From NCBI RefSeq assembly GCF_004801315.1, contig NZ_SSNW01000036.1, positions 1 to 52,063 on the forward strand: a stretch of DNA of 52,063 nt, written 5' to 3'. Under the pieces are notes generated by a model. The model was given only the letters and a program-made list of their open reading frames with translations. It was not told where the DNA came from and made no database searches. The translations under genes and the position numbers were made by a program. Origin of the DNA: Deinococcus sp. Arct2-2. Lineage in GTDB: Bacteria > Deinococcota > Deinococci > Deinococcales > Deinococcaceae. Of the stretch, positions 42,497-50,679 are shown one piece after another (positions within the stretch are counted from its first letter, which is position 1; each line of letters starts with the position of its first letter).

Positions 42497-43393
42497 TCAG
42501 ACCGGCTCGACCGACAAAAAGTAATGCGCCTGCATGTCTTCGAGCAGTCCTATTTCTTTGGGCTCCCAGCCTAGCGTCTCGCGGGTGATGGCGCTGGAGG
42601 CGGGGCTATCGAGCGAGACGAAGGTGGACAGCCAGGTGAAGTGGGCGGGGGCCTCGTTCCCAGAGATGTTCCGGACAGGCAGGCTGAGCCCCTCGCCAAT
42701 CGTTCCGGCGATGTTGCGCATGGGGATGCCCTCCTCGGCCACACCGTTCAGACGTGTGCCGGGGGCGGCCCGTTCCAGGGCGAGGCGGTACAGGCGCGCG
42801 GCGTCCTGACGGTGGATGGCGGGCCAGCGGTTCTCGCCACCATCCACGTAAGCGGCCATCCCGCTGCGGCGGGCGATGTCGATCAGGGTGTGCACGAAGC
42901 CGTAGTCCCCCGCGCCGTGAACCGTGGGCGACAAGCGGATCACGCTGGAGCGCACTCCGCGCCCAGCCGCCGCAATCACTAGCTCCTCGGTGGCGGCGCG
43001 GAGACTCTGTGAAGACGGCGCATCGTCCTCCGTGGCGAGGCGGCCCCGCGAAAGCCCCAACGTGCCGGAGGTGCCCACAAAGGGCTTGCCCGACCCGTCC
43101 AGTGCGTCCAGCATTACCCTGACGGCCTGCGCATCGGCCTGGATGGAGGCCGCGTAATTGGAAAAGTCGTGAATGAAGGCCAGGTGGATCACGCCGTCCG
43201 ACGAGCTGACTGCATCTCGCAGGCTGTCCAGATCGTCCAGAGCGCCACGCTGCACCTCGGCCCCGGCCGCGCTGAGCTTTGCCGCTGACTCGTCCGAACG
43301 CGCCAGGCCGAGCACCTGATGACCGGCAGCCAGCAGCTCGGGCACCACCGCAGAACCGATAAATCCACTCGCTCCAGTAACAAAAATTCGCAT
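42497..43393 (-). CDS. extended SDR / NAD-dependent epimerase-like protein
   Basis: A 298-residue protein starting at ATG 43393 behind AGGAGA. It has MRIFVTGASGFIGSAVVPEL, GALDDLDSLRDAV, DGVIHLAFIHDFSNY and the RWPAIHRQDAARLYRLALE segment. It is a full-length paralogue of the broken gene at 33110. It binds NAD(P). The usual Tyr-x-x-x-Lys pair of the family is not seen clearly (SLRAATEELVIA stands in its place), so the reaction is uncertain. A LysR scrap lies just upstream in the same direction. Confidence 0.85.
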   Translation of the reverse strand: MRIFVTGASGFIGSAVVPELLAAGHQVLGLARSDESAAKLSAAGAEVQRGALDDLDSLRDAVSSSDGVIHLAFIHDFSNYAASIQADAQAVRVMLDALDGSGKPFVGTSGTLGLSRGRLATEDDAPSSQSLRAATEELVIAAAGRGVRSSVIRLSPTVHGAGDYGFVHTLIDIARRSGMAAYVDGGENRWPAIHRQDAARLYRLALERAAPGTRLNGVAEEGIPMRNIAGTIGEGLSLPVRNISGNEAPAHFTWLSTFVSLDSPASSAITRETLGWEPKEIGLLEDMQAHYFLSVEPV

Positions 43394-43397
43394 GCTG

Positions 43398-43503
43398 TCA
43401 TTCTCCTCTTGAGTTGAGCGTCGTATTGGGTGCAAACCCTGTAGAGAGGTGATGAAAAGTTCCGCTCCTCGGCAACGGCCACGAACAGCTTGAGCTGCTT
43501 ATT
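43398..43503 (-). pseudogene. LysR-family regulator, N-terminal remnant
   Basis: Reads KQLKLFVAVAEERNFSSP, then LYRVCTQYDAQLKR, the start of a LysR helix-turn-helix (LKLFVAVAEERNFSRAA is usual). It is cut by MITE-B at 43504 and degenerates before the SDR start. Confidence 0.6.
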
Positions 43504-43625
43504 GGTAGTCCGTTGACTGAGCCTGATGAACGAGCCAGGGGCCGTGTCCATCGCTGAGGTCGACCAACCCACGCCGCGAAAAACAACGTGTTTCTGGGAT
43601 CACCAAGACAACTCAACGGACTACC
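43504..43625. repeat. MITE-B copy 3
   Basis: 122 bp with ends GGTAGTCCGTTGA / TCAACGGACTACC. TTATT precedes it and, one base after the right end, follows it. The core is nearly identical to copy 1. It separates the LysR remnant from the IS630 element. Confidence 0.8.
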
Positions 43626-43629
43626 ATTA

Positions 43630-44410
43630 TTGATCTCGGCTGAAGTAGGAGACGGTAGATTGTATGGGTGACCGACCATTGGCAGCCTTCGCACCTGACA
43701 CGAGCTCAACTCGAAGAACGTCGACTGCACTTCCTCCACTTATTTGAGGCTCAACAGTACAGCTCTAAGCAGCTTGCTGAGTTTTTGGGGGTTTCGATGG
43801 GTACCATCCGCACCTGGAAACAACGCCTGCGTCAGCAGGGCTCAGACGCGCTGCAGGCCACCGTCACCACTGGGAGAGCGTCAGCGCTCTCCCAAGAACA
43901 ACGGGAGACCCTGAAGCGACTTCTCAACGAAGGGGCGCAGGTTCACGGCTTCCCGGACGTGAGTTGGACGACCCTGCGGGTCAGGGAGGTCATCGGTCGG
44001 CAGTTCAACATCTGGCATCACCGGGATCATGTGCGTCGCATCCTGCACCAGATGGGCTTCTCACGTCAGAAGCCCGACAAACGCGCCCTGGAACAGAATC
44101 CAGACGCCGTGGCGACCTGGATTCAAACCACGGTTGCGGAGCTGAAAAAAAGTAGCTGCTGGTGCGACGCTGATCTTTCTCGATGAAGTAGGGTTCAGTC
44201 TGAAAGGCACCGTGAAGCAGACGTGGGCTCTGCGTGGGCAGACCCCGGTGGTCTTCGGCAAAGCCAGTTGGGACAAGGTCTCCACCTTAGGTGCGATCAC
44301 TAGTGCCGGCCAGTTTCTGCAGCACACGCAGCACGGGGCCTTCACAGGCCCCCAGGTGATTGGCTTCTTTCAACACCTCTTGACTCACGTTCCAGGCGAT
44401 CTCTTGGTGG
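43630..44410 (+). mobile_element. IS630-family element, 3' part lost
   Basis: Left end TTGATCTCGGCTGAAGTAGG at 43630, preceded by TA. The transposase gene follows at once. The element is cut at 44411 by IS6 copy D, and its right end is not found on the other side of that element, so the rest has been deleted. Confidence 0.75.
43668..44410 (+). pseudogene. IS630-family transposase in two frames, truncated
   Basis: Frame 1 (GTG 43668 to TGA 44184-44186) has the helix-turn-helix SSKQLAEFLGVSMGTIRTW and the second winged part WTTLRVREVIGRQFNIWHHR. After A7 at 44145-44151 a second frame gives GATLIFLDEVGFSLKG (first catalytic Asp), TWALRGQTPVVFG and GPQVIGFFQHLL up to the IS6 end. The DN of the next motif is lost. 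The A-run is a typical slippage site for this family. Confidence 0.8.
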
Positions 44411-45218
44411 GGTTGTGTTGCCTTAATTCGGGGCTGGGTATGGGGAGGGCAGGTGTGGCCTGAATCTCAGGCCACACCTGCCGCGATGGCTGACCACGTC
44501 TGGAACGCTTGTTTTTGATTTTTTCTTCTGGTCAAGGCGGAAACGCTCGTTCGGGAATGATGGTGAAGATTCGTGATGCGGGCGTGCAAACCCAGGAACT
44601 CTTGAGCGCGTTTTCGCCGCTTGAACCCCTGCTGACTTCGCTCCTGTCGTCGAGTGGATCGGTGTTCTTGCAGGGCAAGGTTGTTGCACCGCACCGTGGA
44701 AATCACTTGCTGGTGATTGACCCCTCTCAAGCTCGGGAGCTCCCGGATGGCTGCTCCGTAACTCCGGAGCTGATCGGTGTGGATGACCTCTGGAACGTCG
44801 TATTCACACAGCAGCCGGGTCAGGAAGGCCTTTGCAGCGTCGGTGTCGCGGTGCCGTTGAAGCAAGATATCGAGCACGAAACCGTGCTCGTCGACAGCCC
44901 TCCATAACCAGTGTCGGACGCCATCGACGCTCGTACACACCTCGTCCAGATGCCACCGGGAACCCCGGCGGGGTTCCCGGTGGCGCAGTTCTTCCGCGAA
45001 CAGGGAGGTGAAGTTGATGCACCATTCGCGGAGGGTCTCGTGACTCACCTCGATGCCGCGCCCGTGCAGCAATTCTTGGACGTCCCGGTAGCTGAGCGGA
45101 AAGCGGTGGTACAACCACACGGCGTGCTGGATGATCGTCATTGGGAAACGGTGGCGGTAGGGCTTGGCGTCGGTCACGGACGGTCAGCGTACCCCGGCCC
45201 AGTTAAGGCAACACAACC
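44411..45218 (-). mobile_element. IS6-family element, copy D (intact)
   Basis: 808 bp with GGTTGTGTTGCCTTAA ends. It joins a cut IS630 on the left to a cut nucleotidase gene on the right. Flanking eight bases differ, as expected after an IS6-mediated deletion. Confidence 0.9.
44467..45177 (-). CDS. IS6-family transposase (copy D)
   Basis: A 236-residue intact transposase, about 90 percent like copy B by eye: WLYHRFPLSYRDVQELLHG, WHLDEVCTSVDGVRHW, VIHTDQLRSYG. The last triad region reads NNLALQEHRSTRRQE. Confidence 0.9.
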   Translation of the reverse strand: MTDAKPYRHRFPMTIIQHAVWLYHRFPLSYRDVQELLHGRGIEVSHETLREWCINFTSLFAEELRHREPRRGSRWHLDEVCTSVDGVRHWLWRAVDEHGFVLDILLQRHRDTDAAKAFLTRLLCEYDVPEVIHTDQLRSYGAAIRELPSLRGVNHQQVISTVRCNNLALQEHRSTRRQERSQQGFKRRKRAQEFLGLHARITNLHHHSRTSVSALTRRKNQKQAFQTWSAIAAGVA

Positions 45219-45219
45219 G

Positions 45220-45543
45220 TTGGAACAGCAGTTCGACAATCCTGCTGCCGGACAACACCGCATCCTGCAAGTCAGCCAGGGCTTCACCTACACCTGGGAC
45301 AACAGCAAATCCAAAGGTGAAAAAGTCAGTGCACTGGTGCTGAACGGCACGCCGATTGATCCCGCTACCACCTACCGCGTCGCCGTCAATAACTTCCTGG
45401 CCGATGGGGGCGACGGCTTCACCACCTTCCGTCAGGGCAAAGACCTAATCGGCGGCGACCTCGATATCGACGCTTTCCGCAGCTACCTTCAGAGCAGCAC
45501 CATCAGTGCGCCCGCAGTGGGCCGGATCACGCGCCTCGATTGA
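45220..45543 (+). pseudogene. 5'-nucleotidase family, C-terminal fragment
   Basis: About 107 residues of the 5'-nucleotidase/UDP-sugar hydrolase C-terminal domain: GFTYTWDNSKSKGEKVSAL, then TYRVAVNNFLADGGDGF with the GGDGF substrate loop. The metallophosphatase half is missing, cut by IS6 copy D. Inactive as it stands. Confidence 0.75.
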
Positions 45544-45559
45544 AAGCGGGACAAGCCAG

Positions 45560-45593
45560 GAGAGGAGGAAGGGCCAATGCCCTTCCTCCTCTC
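45560..45593 (+). terminator. strong terminator after the nucleotidase fragment
   Basis: GAGAGGAGGAAGGGC and GCCCTTCCTCCTCTC form a perfect 15-pair stem with loop CAAT, followed by TTTC. Confidence 0.8.
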
Positions 45594-45643
45594 TTTCAGA
45601 AGGCTCAAAGTCCGCTTGATCCCAGTAGTTTTCTAAATCCTGT

Positions 45644-45677
45644 AGAAGAGCCTCAGGAATGTTTCTGAGGCTCTTCT
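45644..45677 (-). terminator. terminator hairpin after the PhoX operon
   Basis: AGAAGAGCCTCAG and CTGAGGCTCTTCT form a perfect 13-pair stem. It lies 15 bases after the stop of the minus-strand gene 45692. A short T-poor tail in that direction (ACAGGATTTAG) makes it less classical than the previous one. Confidence 0.6.
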
Positions 45678-45691
45678 GCCAAGCGCTGCTC

Positions 45692-46024
45692 TTACTCGGT
45701 CAACTCTACGAGAGAGTTGTCTGGCCGCCAACCCCAATCATGTAGGTAGGCCCGGAAATCGGCCAGCAGTTCGGCGGCTTCGGCCTGTTCGGATTCGGGC
45801 AGAGTCAGCGTCCAAGCCTCGCCACTCACAGGGGTGTAGGCCAACAGCGGCGCAGGTTCGCCCAAATAAGCATCAAAAGCTTCCAACAACTCTTCCCGGC
45901 GGGCCTTGAGCCAGGGCGTCTGCCGGGTGAGTTCATTCAGGTAGTCGGCGGCAGCGTGCTCCAGCAGCGGCGTGCGGCCCACGATCCACGGCGCTTTGGG
46001 CGTCAGAGTGAGGCCAGCCGTCAT
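45692..46024 (-). CDS. hypothetical protein coupled to phoX
   Basis: A 110-residue soluble acidic protein starting at ATG 46024, which overlaps the phoX stop by four bases (ATGA). It has LLEHAAADYLNELTRQTPW, REELLEAFDAYLGEP and DFRAYLHDWGWRPDN. The family is not recognised. Strict coupling suggests it works with PhoX, for example in folding or maturation before export, but nothing in the sequence proves it. Confidence 0.65.
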   Translation of the reverse strand: MTAGLTLTPKAPWIVGRTPLLEHAAADYLNELTRQTPWLKARREELLEAFDAYLGEPAPLLAYTPVSGEAWTLTLPESEQAEAAELLADFRAYLHDWGWRPDNSLVELTE

Positions 46025-47751
46025 GCCCGCCACCCGGGGAAGCCTTCAATGGCCACCAAGGTCGGACGAGGGACGTTGCTGCCGGGTTTGGCCGCAAAGT
46101 TGGACCGCAGCTTCTCCAGGCTCTCGCTGTCTTCGCCGGGGTGCTGCACCGATAAAAACAACGTCTTGCCGTCGGGCGAGAACACCGGGCCGGTCATTTC
46201 TGCGTCTACTGGCCCGATGGCGAAGCGGTGGGCCTGGCCTGCGTTGGGGCCTTCGGTGGCGAAGAAGAACATGGCGTTGTTGCCGTGATACCCCTTAATG
46301 GGGTTGGTGGCCAGGTCACTGTTGTCCGTGACCATCCAGAGGTTGCCGTAAGGATCGAACACCAGGTTGTCGGGGCTGGCAAAACCGCTCTGGGGGCCGC
46401 CCACGGCAAAGACTTCCCAGAGGAAGGTGCTGGCCGTCCAGTCGTCGCCGGTTTCCCGGAATTTCACGATCTGCCCGAAGTAGTTGCCGTGCTTAGCATT
46501 GTTGGTCAAGGCCACGTACACCTCGCCTGTTTTGGGGTGAATTTCGATGTCTTCGGGGCGGTCAACCGGCGTGCCGCCCACCGCAAGGGCGCTGGCGCGG
46601 GCATCCGCCAGCACATCGGCTTGGCTGGCAAACAGCGCCTTGCCTTCGGGGCTTTTGGCCTCTTGCAGCTTTTTATTCTTGTCGTAATCCAGCAGCACCC
46701 AGCTGCCGTTGCCGAAGTTGGCCACGTACAGGTCGCCTTCGGTCAGCAGATCACGGTTCGCAGCGCGGTTGGCGGGGTCGTATTTGCCCCGGCTCACGAA
46801 CTTGTACACGCAGGCGTCCTGCATATCGTCGCCCATATAGCCCACTACACGGCCGTCTTTGGCCACCGTGAGGGCGACGTTTTCATGCCGGAAGCGGCCC
46901 ATGGCGGTGCGCTTTTTAGGCCTCCAGGCAGCGTCAAAGGGATCGATTTCGGTGACCCAGCCCTGATGCAGGGCTTCGTAGCCGCTGCCTTCCCACGCCT
47001 TTTGGTAGCCGTCCACGTTTTCTTCGCAGGTCAGCAGGGTGCCCCAGGGGGTCTGCCCACCGGAACAGTTGCCGACGCTGCCCTTGACCATCGTGGCGCC
47101 CTTCACGGCGGCACTGCCCCGCACCGGGCCGGTGAGTTCGATGTCGGTCAGCGCGTCGATGCGGCGGTTGCGGGGATCCATGACAACCTTCCACTCGCGG
47201 CCTTCTTTGCGAACCCGCACCACGCTCACGCCTACGGCTTTCATCTCGGCCTCAATTTGGGCCGGGGTGCGGTTCTTGGTGTCGCCCCCGACGAACAGCG
47301 CATTGACATATTCATGGTTGATGGTGAGCAGGGCTTCAGTGCTGCTCGTTCCGCCGTCCAGCATATCGATGGGGAAGTAACCGATGAAGTCATGGTTGAA
47401 GCCGATTTCGCGGCCATCCAGCGTGAAGACTTCTCCCCAGGAGGCCACAGTCTGAAAGGGGAAGCCCGTGGGCAGCGTCAGGGTATCGGCGTGGCCGGTA
47501 GGAATGGCGCGGAAGGGGGGATAGGTGCGGGGGTTGACGCTTTTGGGATCGACGGTGCTGACAGGGCCGCCGTTGTTGGCGGCCGCTTCGGCGGAGCTGA
47601 TCGTGACGGGCAAGACGGCGACTGCAGCGGTCGCCACCGCAGTACCAATGGCGCCTCGGCGCGTCAGTTGACGGTCGAGCAACCGGTGCCAGAAGCTTTG
47701 CTCTACGGCGGGTGAGCGTTCATCAATCAGGGATGGGCCTTGGTTTGTCAT
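46021..47751 (-). CDS. phoX: PhoX-family (DUF839) alkaline phosphatase, Tat-exported
   Basis: A 576-residue protein. A twin-arginine signal (LTRRGAIGTAVATAAVAVLP, about residues 30-50) predicts folded export. PhoX marks follow: FNHDFIGYF, LLTINHEYVNA, CSGGQTPWGTLLTCEENVDG with the active-site Cys/Glu region, MGRFRHENVAL, RPEDIEIHPKTGEVYVALTN and ASPDNLVFDPYGNLWMVTD. Members bind calcium and iron and release phosphate from organic esters outside the cell. ATG 47751 has only a weak AGG. The gene is co-translated with the small gene at 45692. Confidence 0.9.
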   Translation of the reverse strand: MTNQGPSLIDERSPAVEQSFWHRLLDRQLTRRGAIGTAVATAAVAVLPVTISSAEAAANNGGPVSTVDPKSVNPRTYPPFRAIPTGHADTLTLPTGFPFQTVASWGEVFTLDGREIGFNHDFIGYFPIDMLDGGTSSTEALLTINHEYVNALFVGGDTKNRTPAQIEAEMKAVGVSVVRVRKEGREWKVVMDPRNRRIDALTDIELTGPVRGSAAVKGATMVKGSVGNCSGGQTPWGTLLTCEENVDGYQKAWEGSGYEALHQGWVTEIDPFDAAWRPKKRTAMGRFRHENVALTVAKDGRVVGYMGDDMQDACVYKFVSRGKYDPANRAANRDLLTEGDLYVANFGNGSWVLLDYDKNKKLQEAKSPEGKALFASQADVLADARASALAVGGTPVDRPEDIEIHPKTGEVYVALTNNAKHGNYFGQIVKFRETGDDWTASTFLWEVFAVGGPQSGFASPDNLVFDPYGNLWMVTDNSDLATNPIKGYHGNNAMFFFATEGPNAGQAHRFAIGPVDAEMTGPVFSPDGKTLFLSVQHPGEDSESLEKLRSNFAAKPGSNVPRPTLVAIEGFPGWRA

Positions 47752-48285
47752 ATTGAGAACCTAATATCAAGAGGTCAAGGCCGCATGATGGAGGTGTCAG
47801 CTGGCGGTCAGCTCGAACAAAACGCAGTCAAGGCTGTGTTCGGCTGTCGAACTGTACTTGAAGGGGGCACACAGAGCACTACTTTTGAACGCAGCGGTCT
47901 GCTGTCGCTCCACTGGGCCAGTGAATCCACCTTTGTTGCGGCGGTTCTGCCGAGCGTTAGCAGAGAGCGAGTGAGGTTGGCCTCGCTCAACGGACGGCCA
48001 ACAGCGTAGGTTTTGCTCCTCTGTGCGGGCGACACCTTCGGCAGAATTAGCCATGACCTGTGCCCGTTAATGGCTCTTGGTGTGCTGTACCCTGGGTTCT
48101 CTCGCCCTTGCAACACGCCAAAGTCCACGGCGAAGCAGACATCAAGGCCCGGCCCAGCGATCCTTTTGGGTGCTGGGGTCTGGGCTAGGCCAGCCTGAAA
48201 TGGGGTGATCTTGAGGCTGCTGCAGTCAGAACAGCTTGGGTGACGCGGACAGCCAATGCCTGTTCCAGCCCTCCTGCTGGCAGGC
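47752..48285. other. 530 bases with no supported gene
   Basis: Frames are open on both strands in the first 250 bases but none has a ribosome site together with protein-like composition. The phoX promoter must lie at its left edge. No IS ends were recognised. Confidence 0.3.
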
Positions 48286-48492
48286 TCAACTGGACTCTTT
48301 GACCTGCAGGGGCACGGCGTCTGCTCGTCGGTACAGGCCGCTAAGGTGTTCGCGATTACCCGTGCGCAGTTTGAACAGGGCGGCCACGGTTTGACCAGCG
48401 GCGGGTTGCAGGCCTTCAAGTCTGAGGGCCTCAATGGTGGCGAGATCTGGAGGGTGGGTTTGATGATAGGTCGGAATTTTATCTTTGGGCAT
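48286..48492 (-). CDS. small repeated-family protein, copy 2
   Basis: Sixty-eight residues from ATG 48492: MPKDKIPTYHQTHPPDL, ATIEALRLEGLQPAAGQTVA, ALFKLR, then a different tail (GNREHLSGLYRRADAVPL). Related to the 50-residue protein at 26888; both DNA copies stay similar for about 65 bases before the ATG. Its tail is longer, so copy 1 may be truncated. Function is unknown. Confidence 0.4.
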   Translation of the reverse strand: MPKDKIPTYHQTHPPDLATIEALRLEGLQPAAGQTVAALFKLRTGNREHLSGLYRRADAVPLQVKESS

Positions 48493-48671
48493 GCTGAGGC
48501 TCTTTCGCCTGCTCAAGCGTGGGCTCAGGCGGGCACGCAGTATCGCTCAGGGACAGGAGTCGCGTTGTCTCTGATGAGCATCCCGCCCAATCCAGGATCC
48601 ATCCGTGTCTGCCTTGCAGGGTGGGCACACAGCTTGGGGTGACAAAACCGAACCTCGGCTACGCTAGATGA

Positions 48672-49127
48672 ATGACACTTCCACTGCGCCAATGTGCTGC
48701 ATCGCTGGTCTTTAACGCTCATGGCGAAGTTCTCCTCGTTCAGCAGAATTACGGAGCGCACCAGTGGGGCGCGCCTGGTGGCATTGTCGAAGTTGGCGAA
48801 ACGCCCATGCAAGCGGCGATACGTGAAGCCTTCGAAGAAACCGGACTTGAGATCAACATTGAAAAAGTGATCGGCATCTACCTGCTACAAGGCGGGGGTT
48901 GGCCAGATATCCTCGCACATGTTTTCCAAGCCACGATCGTGTCTGGAACGCCGCACATTGTGGATCCTGACGAAATCGCGGCATTCACCTGGTGTTCCAT
49001 GGCAGAACCGCCACAGGAGATTGTGCACGATATTGAAGCAGCCCTGGAAGATCGTCGCGCACAACGTTGGGGCGTGGTGCGCGCAGTGCAACGAAAAGGC
49101 GTCATGACGCCTTTTACTTTGCTCTAA
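48672..49127 (+). CDS. Nudix hydrolase
   Basis: A 151-residue protein with a complete Nudix box: GGIVEVGETPMQAAIREAFE then ETGLE, matching G-x5-E-x7-RE-x2-EE-x-G. It begins ASLVFNAHGEVLLVQQNYG and includes WGAPGG. It cleaves nucleoside-diphosphate-linked compounds; the substrate is unknown. Deinococcus genomes are known for many Nudix genes. IS6 copy E begins two bases after its stop. Confidence 0.9.
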   Translation: MTLPLRQCAASLVFNAHGEVLLVQQNYGAHQWGAPGGIVEVGETPMQAAIREAFEETGLEINIEKVIGIYLLQGGGWPDILAHVFQATIVSGTPHIVDPDEIAAFTWCSMAEPPQEIVHDIEAALEDRRAQRWGVVRAVQRKGVMTPFTLL

Positions 49128-49128
49128 G

Positions 49129-49938
49129 GGTTGTGTTGCCTTAACTAGGTTGGGGTAGGCTAACCCGCCGTGACCGAGCCGAAACCTTATCGCCACCGAT
49201 TCCCAACGACCATCATCCAGCACGCCCAAACAGCTGTACCACCGCTTTCCGCTCAGTGACCGAGATGTTCAAGAATTGCTCTACCAGCGCGGCCTCCAAG
49301 TCAGCCACGAGACCCTCCGCGAGTGGTGCATCAACTTCAGTTCCCTGTTCGCTGACGCACTGCGTCACCGGGAACCCCGGCGGGGTTCCCGGTGGTCTTT
49401 GATTGATGTCTGTACGACGGAAGCTGGTGTCCGGTATTGGTTGTGGCGTGCGGTAGACGAGCACGGTTTCGTGCAGGGCATTCTTCTTCAACGGCACCGA
49501 AATACCGAAGCGGCGAAAACCTTCCTCGCCAGATTGCTGGGTGAATACGACGTCCCAGAGGTCATCCATACCGGGTCAGCTCTAGAGTTACGGAGCCGCG
49601 ATCCGAGACATGCCGAGCTTGGCTGACGTCGACCACCAGGAGGTGATCTCCACGGCCCGCGGCAACACTGTTCTTGAGCAGGAACAGCGCTCGACACGAC
49701 GACAGGAGCGAAGTCAGCAGGGATTCAGACGACGGAAACGCGCTCAAGAATTCCTGGGGTTGCACGCCCGCATCACGAACCTTCACCATCATTCCCGAAC
49801 GAGCGTTTCCGCCGCTACCCAAAGAAGAAATCAGAAACAAGCGTTCCAGACGTGGTCAGTCGTCGCAGCAGGGGTGGCCTGAATCTCAGGCCACCCCTGC
49901 CCTCCTCACACCTGAACCCAACTTAAGGCAACACAACC
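49129..49938 (+). mobile_element. IS6-family element, copy E, transposase broken
   Basis: 810 bp with GGTTGTGTTGCCTTAA ends, opposite in direction to the other copies. It lies tightly between the Nudix stop and the TetR gene. Confidence 0.9.
49170..49882 (+). pseudogene. IS6-family transposase with two frameshifts
   Basis: Starts VTEPKPYRHRFPTTIIQHA, then shifts frame near 49230; the next frame reads LYHRFPLSDRDVQELLYQRG to VIHTGSALELRSRD and shifts again near 49575, where the second Asp motif (HTDQLRSYG in intact copies) is spoiled. The end reads VDHQEVISTARGN and EQEQRSTRRQERS. Inactive. Confidence 0.85.
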
Positions 49939-49950
49939 GTATCAGGTGGT

Positions 49951-50508
49951 CTAGCTTTCCACCAAGCGCTGAACCGCGTCCTTGATCGCCTGACGACGCT
50001 GAGCTTGATCGTCGGGCGAGGTCATCCCTCCAACGGTGTGCATACCGGTCTGACTGAGGGCAACGATAAATTCAAGCAAGAGGGCAGGGGGTAGGCGGCG
50101 GTTGATAACGCCCTCCTGCTGCGCCTGTTCCAGCAACCGAACCTTGGCACCAGCGTCTTCATAGGCATATGTCTCACTGGGATCTGCTCCTCCACTTTCG
50201 AGACGGTTCCAACTCAGGAGCCGCACGACCTCCGGGTATGCCTGGTTCTGGTCATACATCTGGGCGGCAAACTCAGGCAGGTCACGGACATCGAGCCGCA
50301 CATTTTCAATATAGTGCTTAACCAGTTCGTCTGCCACCACCCGGAGTAGGTTTTCCTTACTCTCGAAGTAGACGTAGATTAGAGATTTGTTACTGCCAGA
50401 CGCCGCCGCGATCCGGTCGACCCTCGCGCCAGCAATGCCGTACCGAGAGAATTCCGCCGTAGCTGCCTCAAGAATGCGTTGTCGGGTGGCCTGGGCGTCA
50501 CGTTTCAT
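49951..50508 (-). CDS. TetR-family repressor
   Basis: A 185-residue regulator from ATG 50508: RILEAATAEFSRYGIAGARV, DRIAAASGSNKSLIYVYFES and KENLLRVVADEL. The rest is a short ligand domain with MYDQNQAYPEVVRLLSWNRL. It is divergent from the SDR at 50680 with palindromes between, so it probably represses that gene and itself. Confidence 0.88.
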   Translation of the reverse strand: MKRDAQATRQRILEAATAEFSRYGIAGARVDRIAAASGSNKSLIYVYFESKENLLRVVADELVKHYIENVRLDVRDLPEFAAQMYDQNQAYPEVVRLLSWNRLESGGADPSETYAYEDAGAKVRLLEQAQQEGVINRRLPPALLLEFIVALSQTGMHTVGGMTSPDDQAQRRQAIKDAVQRLVES

Positions 50509-50536
50509 GATTCGACTATATCTAGATTTTTCTCAT

Positions 50537-50598
50537 CTAACAAGTTAGTTGACAGACTGGTGCCGCCATGATCTAATGCCAAAGTAACCAGTTGGTTA
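50537..50598 (+). promoter_or_regulatory. promoter and two palindromes between the TetR and SDR genes
   Basis: CTAACAAGTTAG (50537-50548) abuts TTGACA (50549-50554); 17 bases on, TCTAAT (50572-50577) is the -10. A second palindrome, TAACCAGTTGGTTA (50585-50598), lies at the expected transcription start. Both contain TAAC-(A/C)-...-GTTA half-sites and are likely operators of the TetR protein. Confidence 0.6.
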
Positions 50599-50679
50599 TG
50601 AGGCTCCATCCACCATCGGGGTGGGCGGGACATCTTCCAGACCCAAGGTCATTTTCATTGCAATTCGAGGCTGCCCAAT

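Noticed and set aside
43504..43625. MITE-B as a terminator hairpin
   Set aside because: The ends are 100 bases apart, with no T-run, and occur in three unrelated places, so a mobile element explains them better.
46228..47715. 495-codon open frame opposite phoX
   Set aside because: It mirrors the PhoX frame in GC-rich DNA; PhoX motifs on the minus strand are unmistakable and this frame has none.
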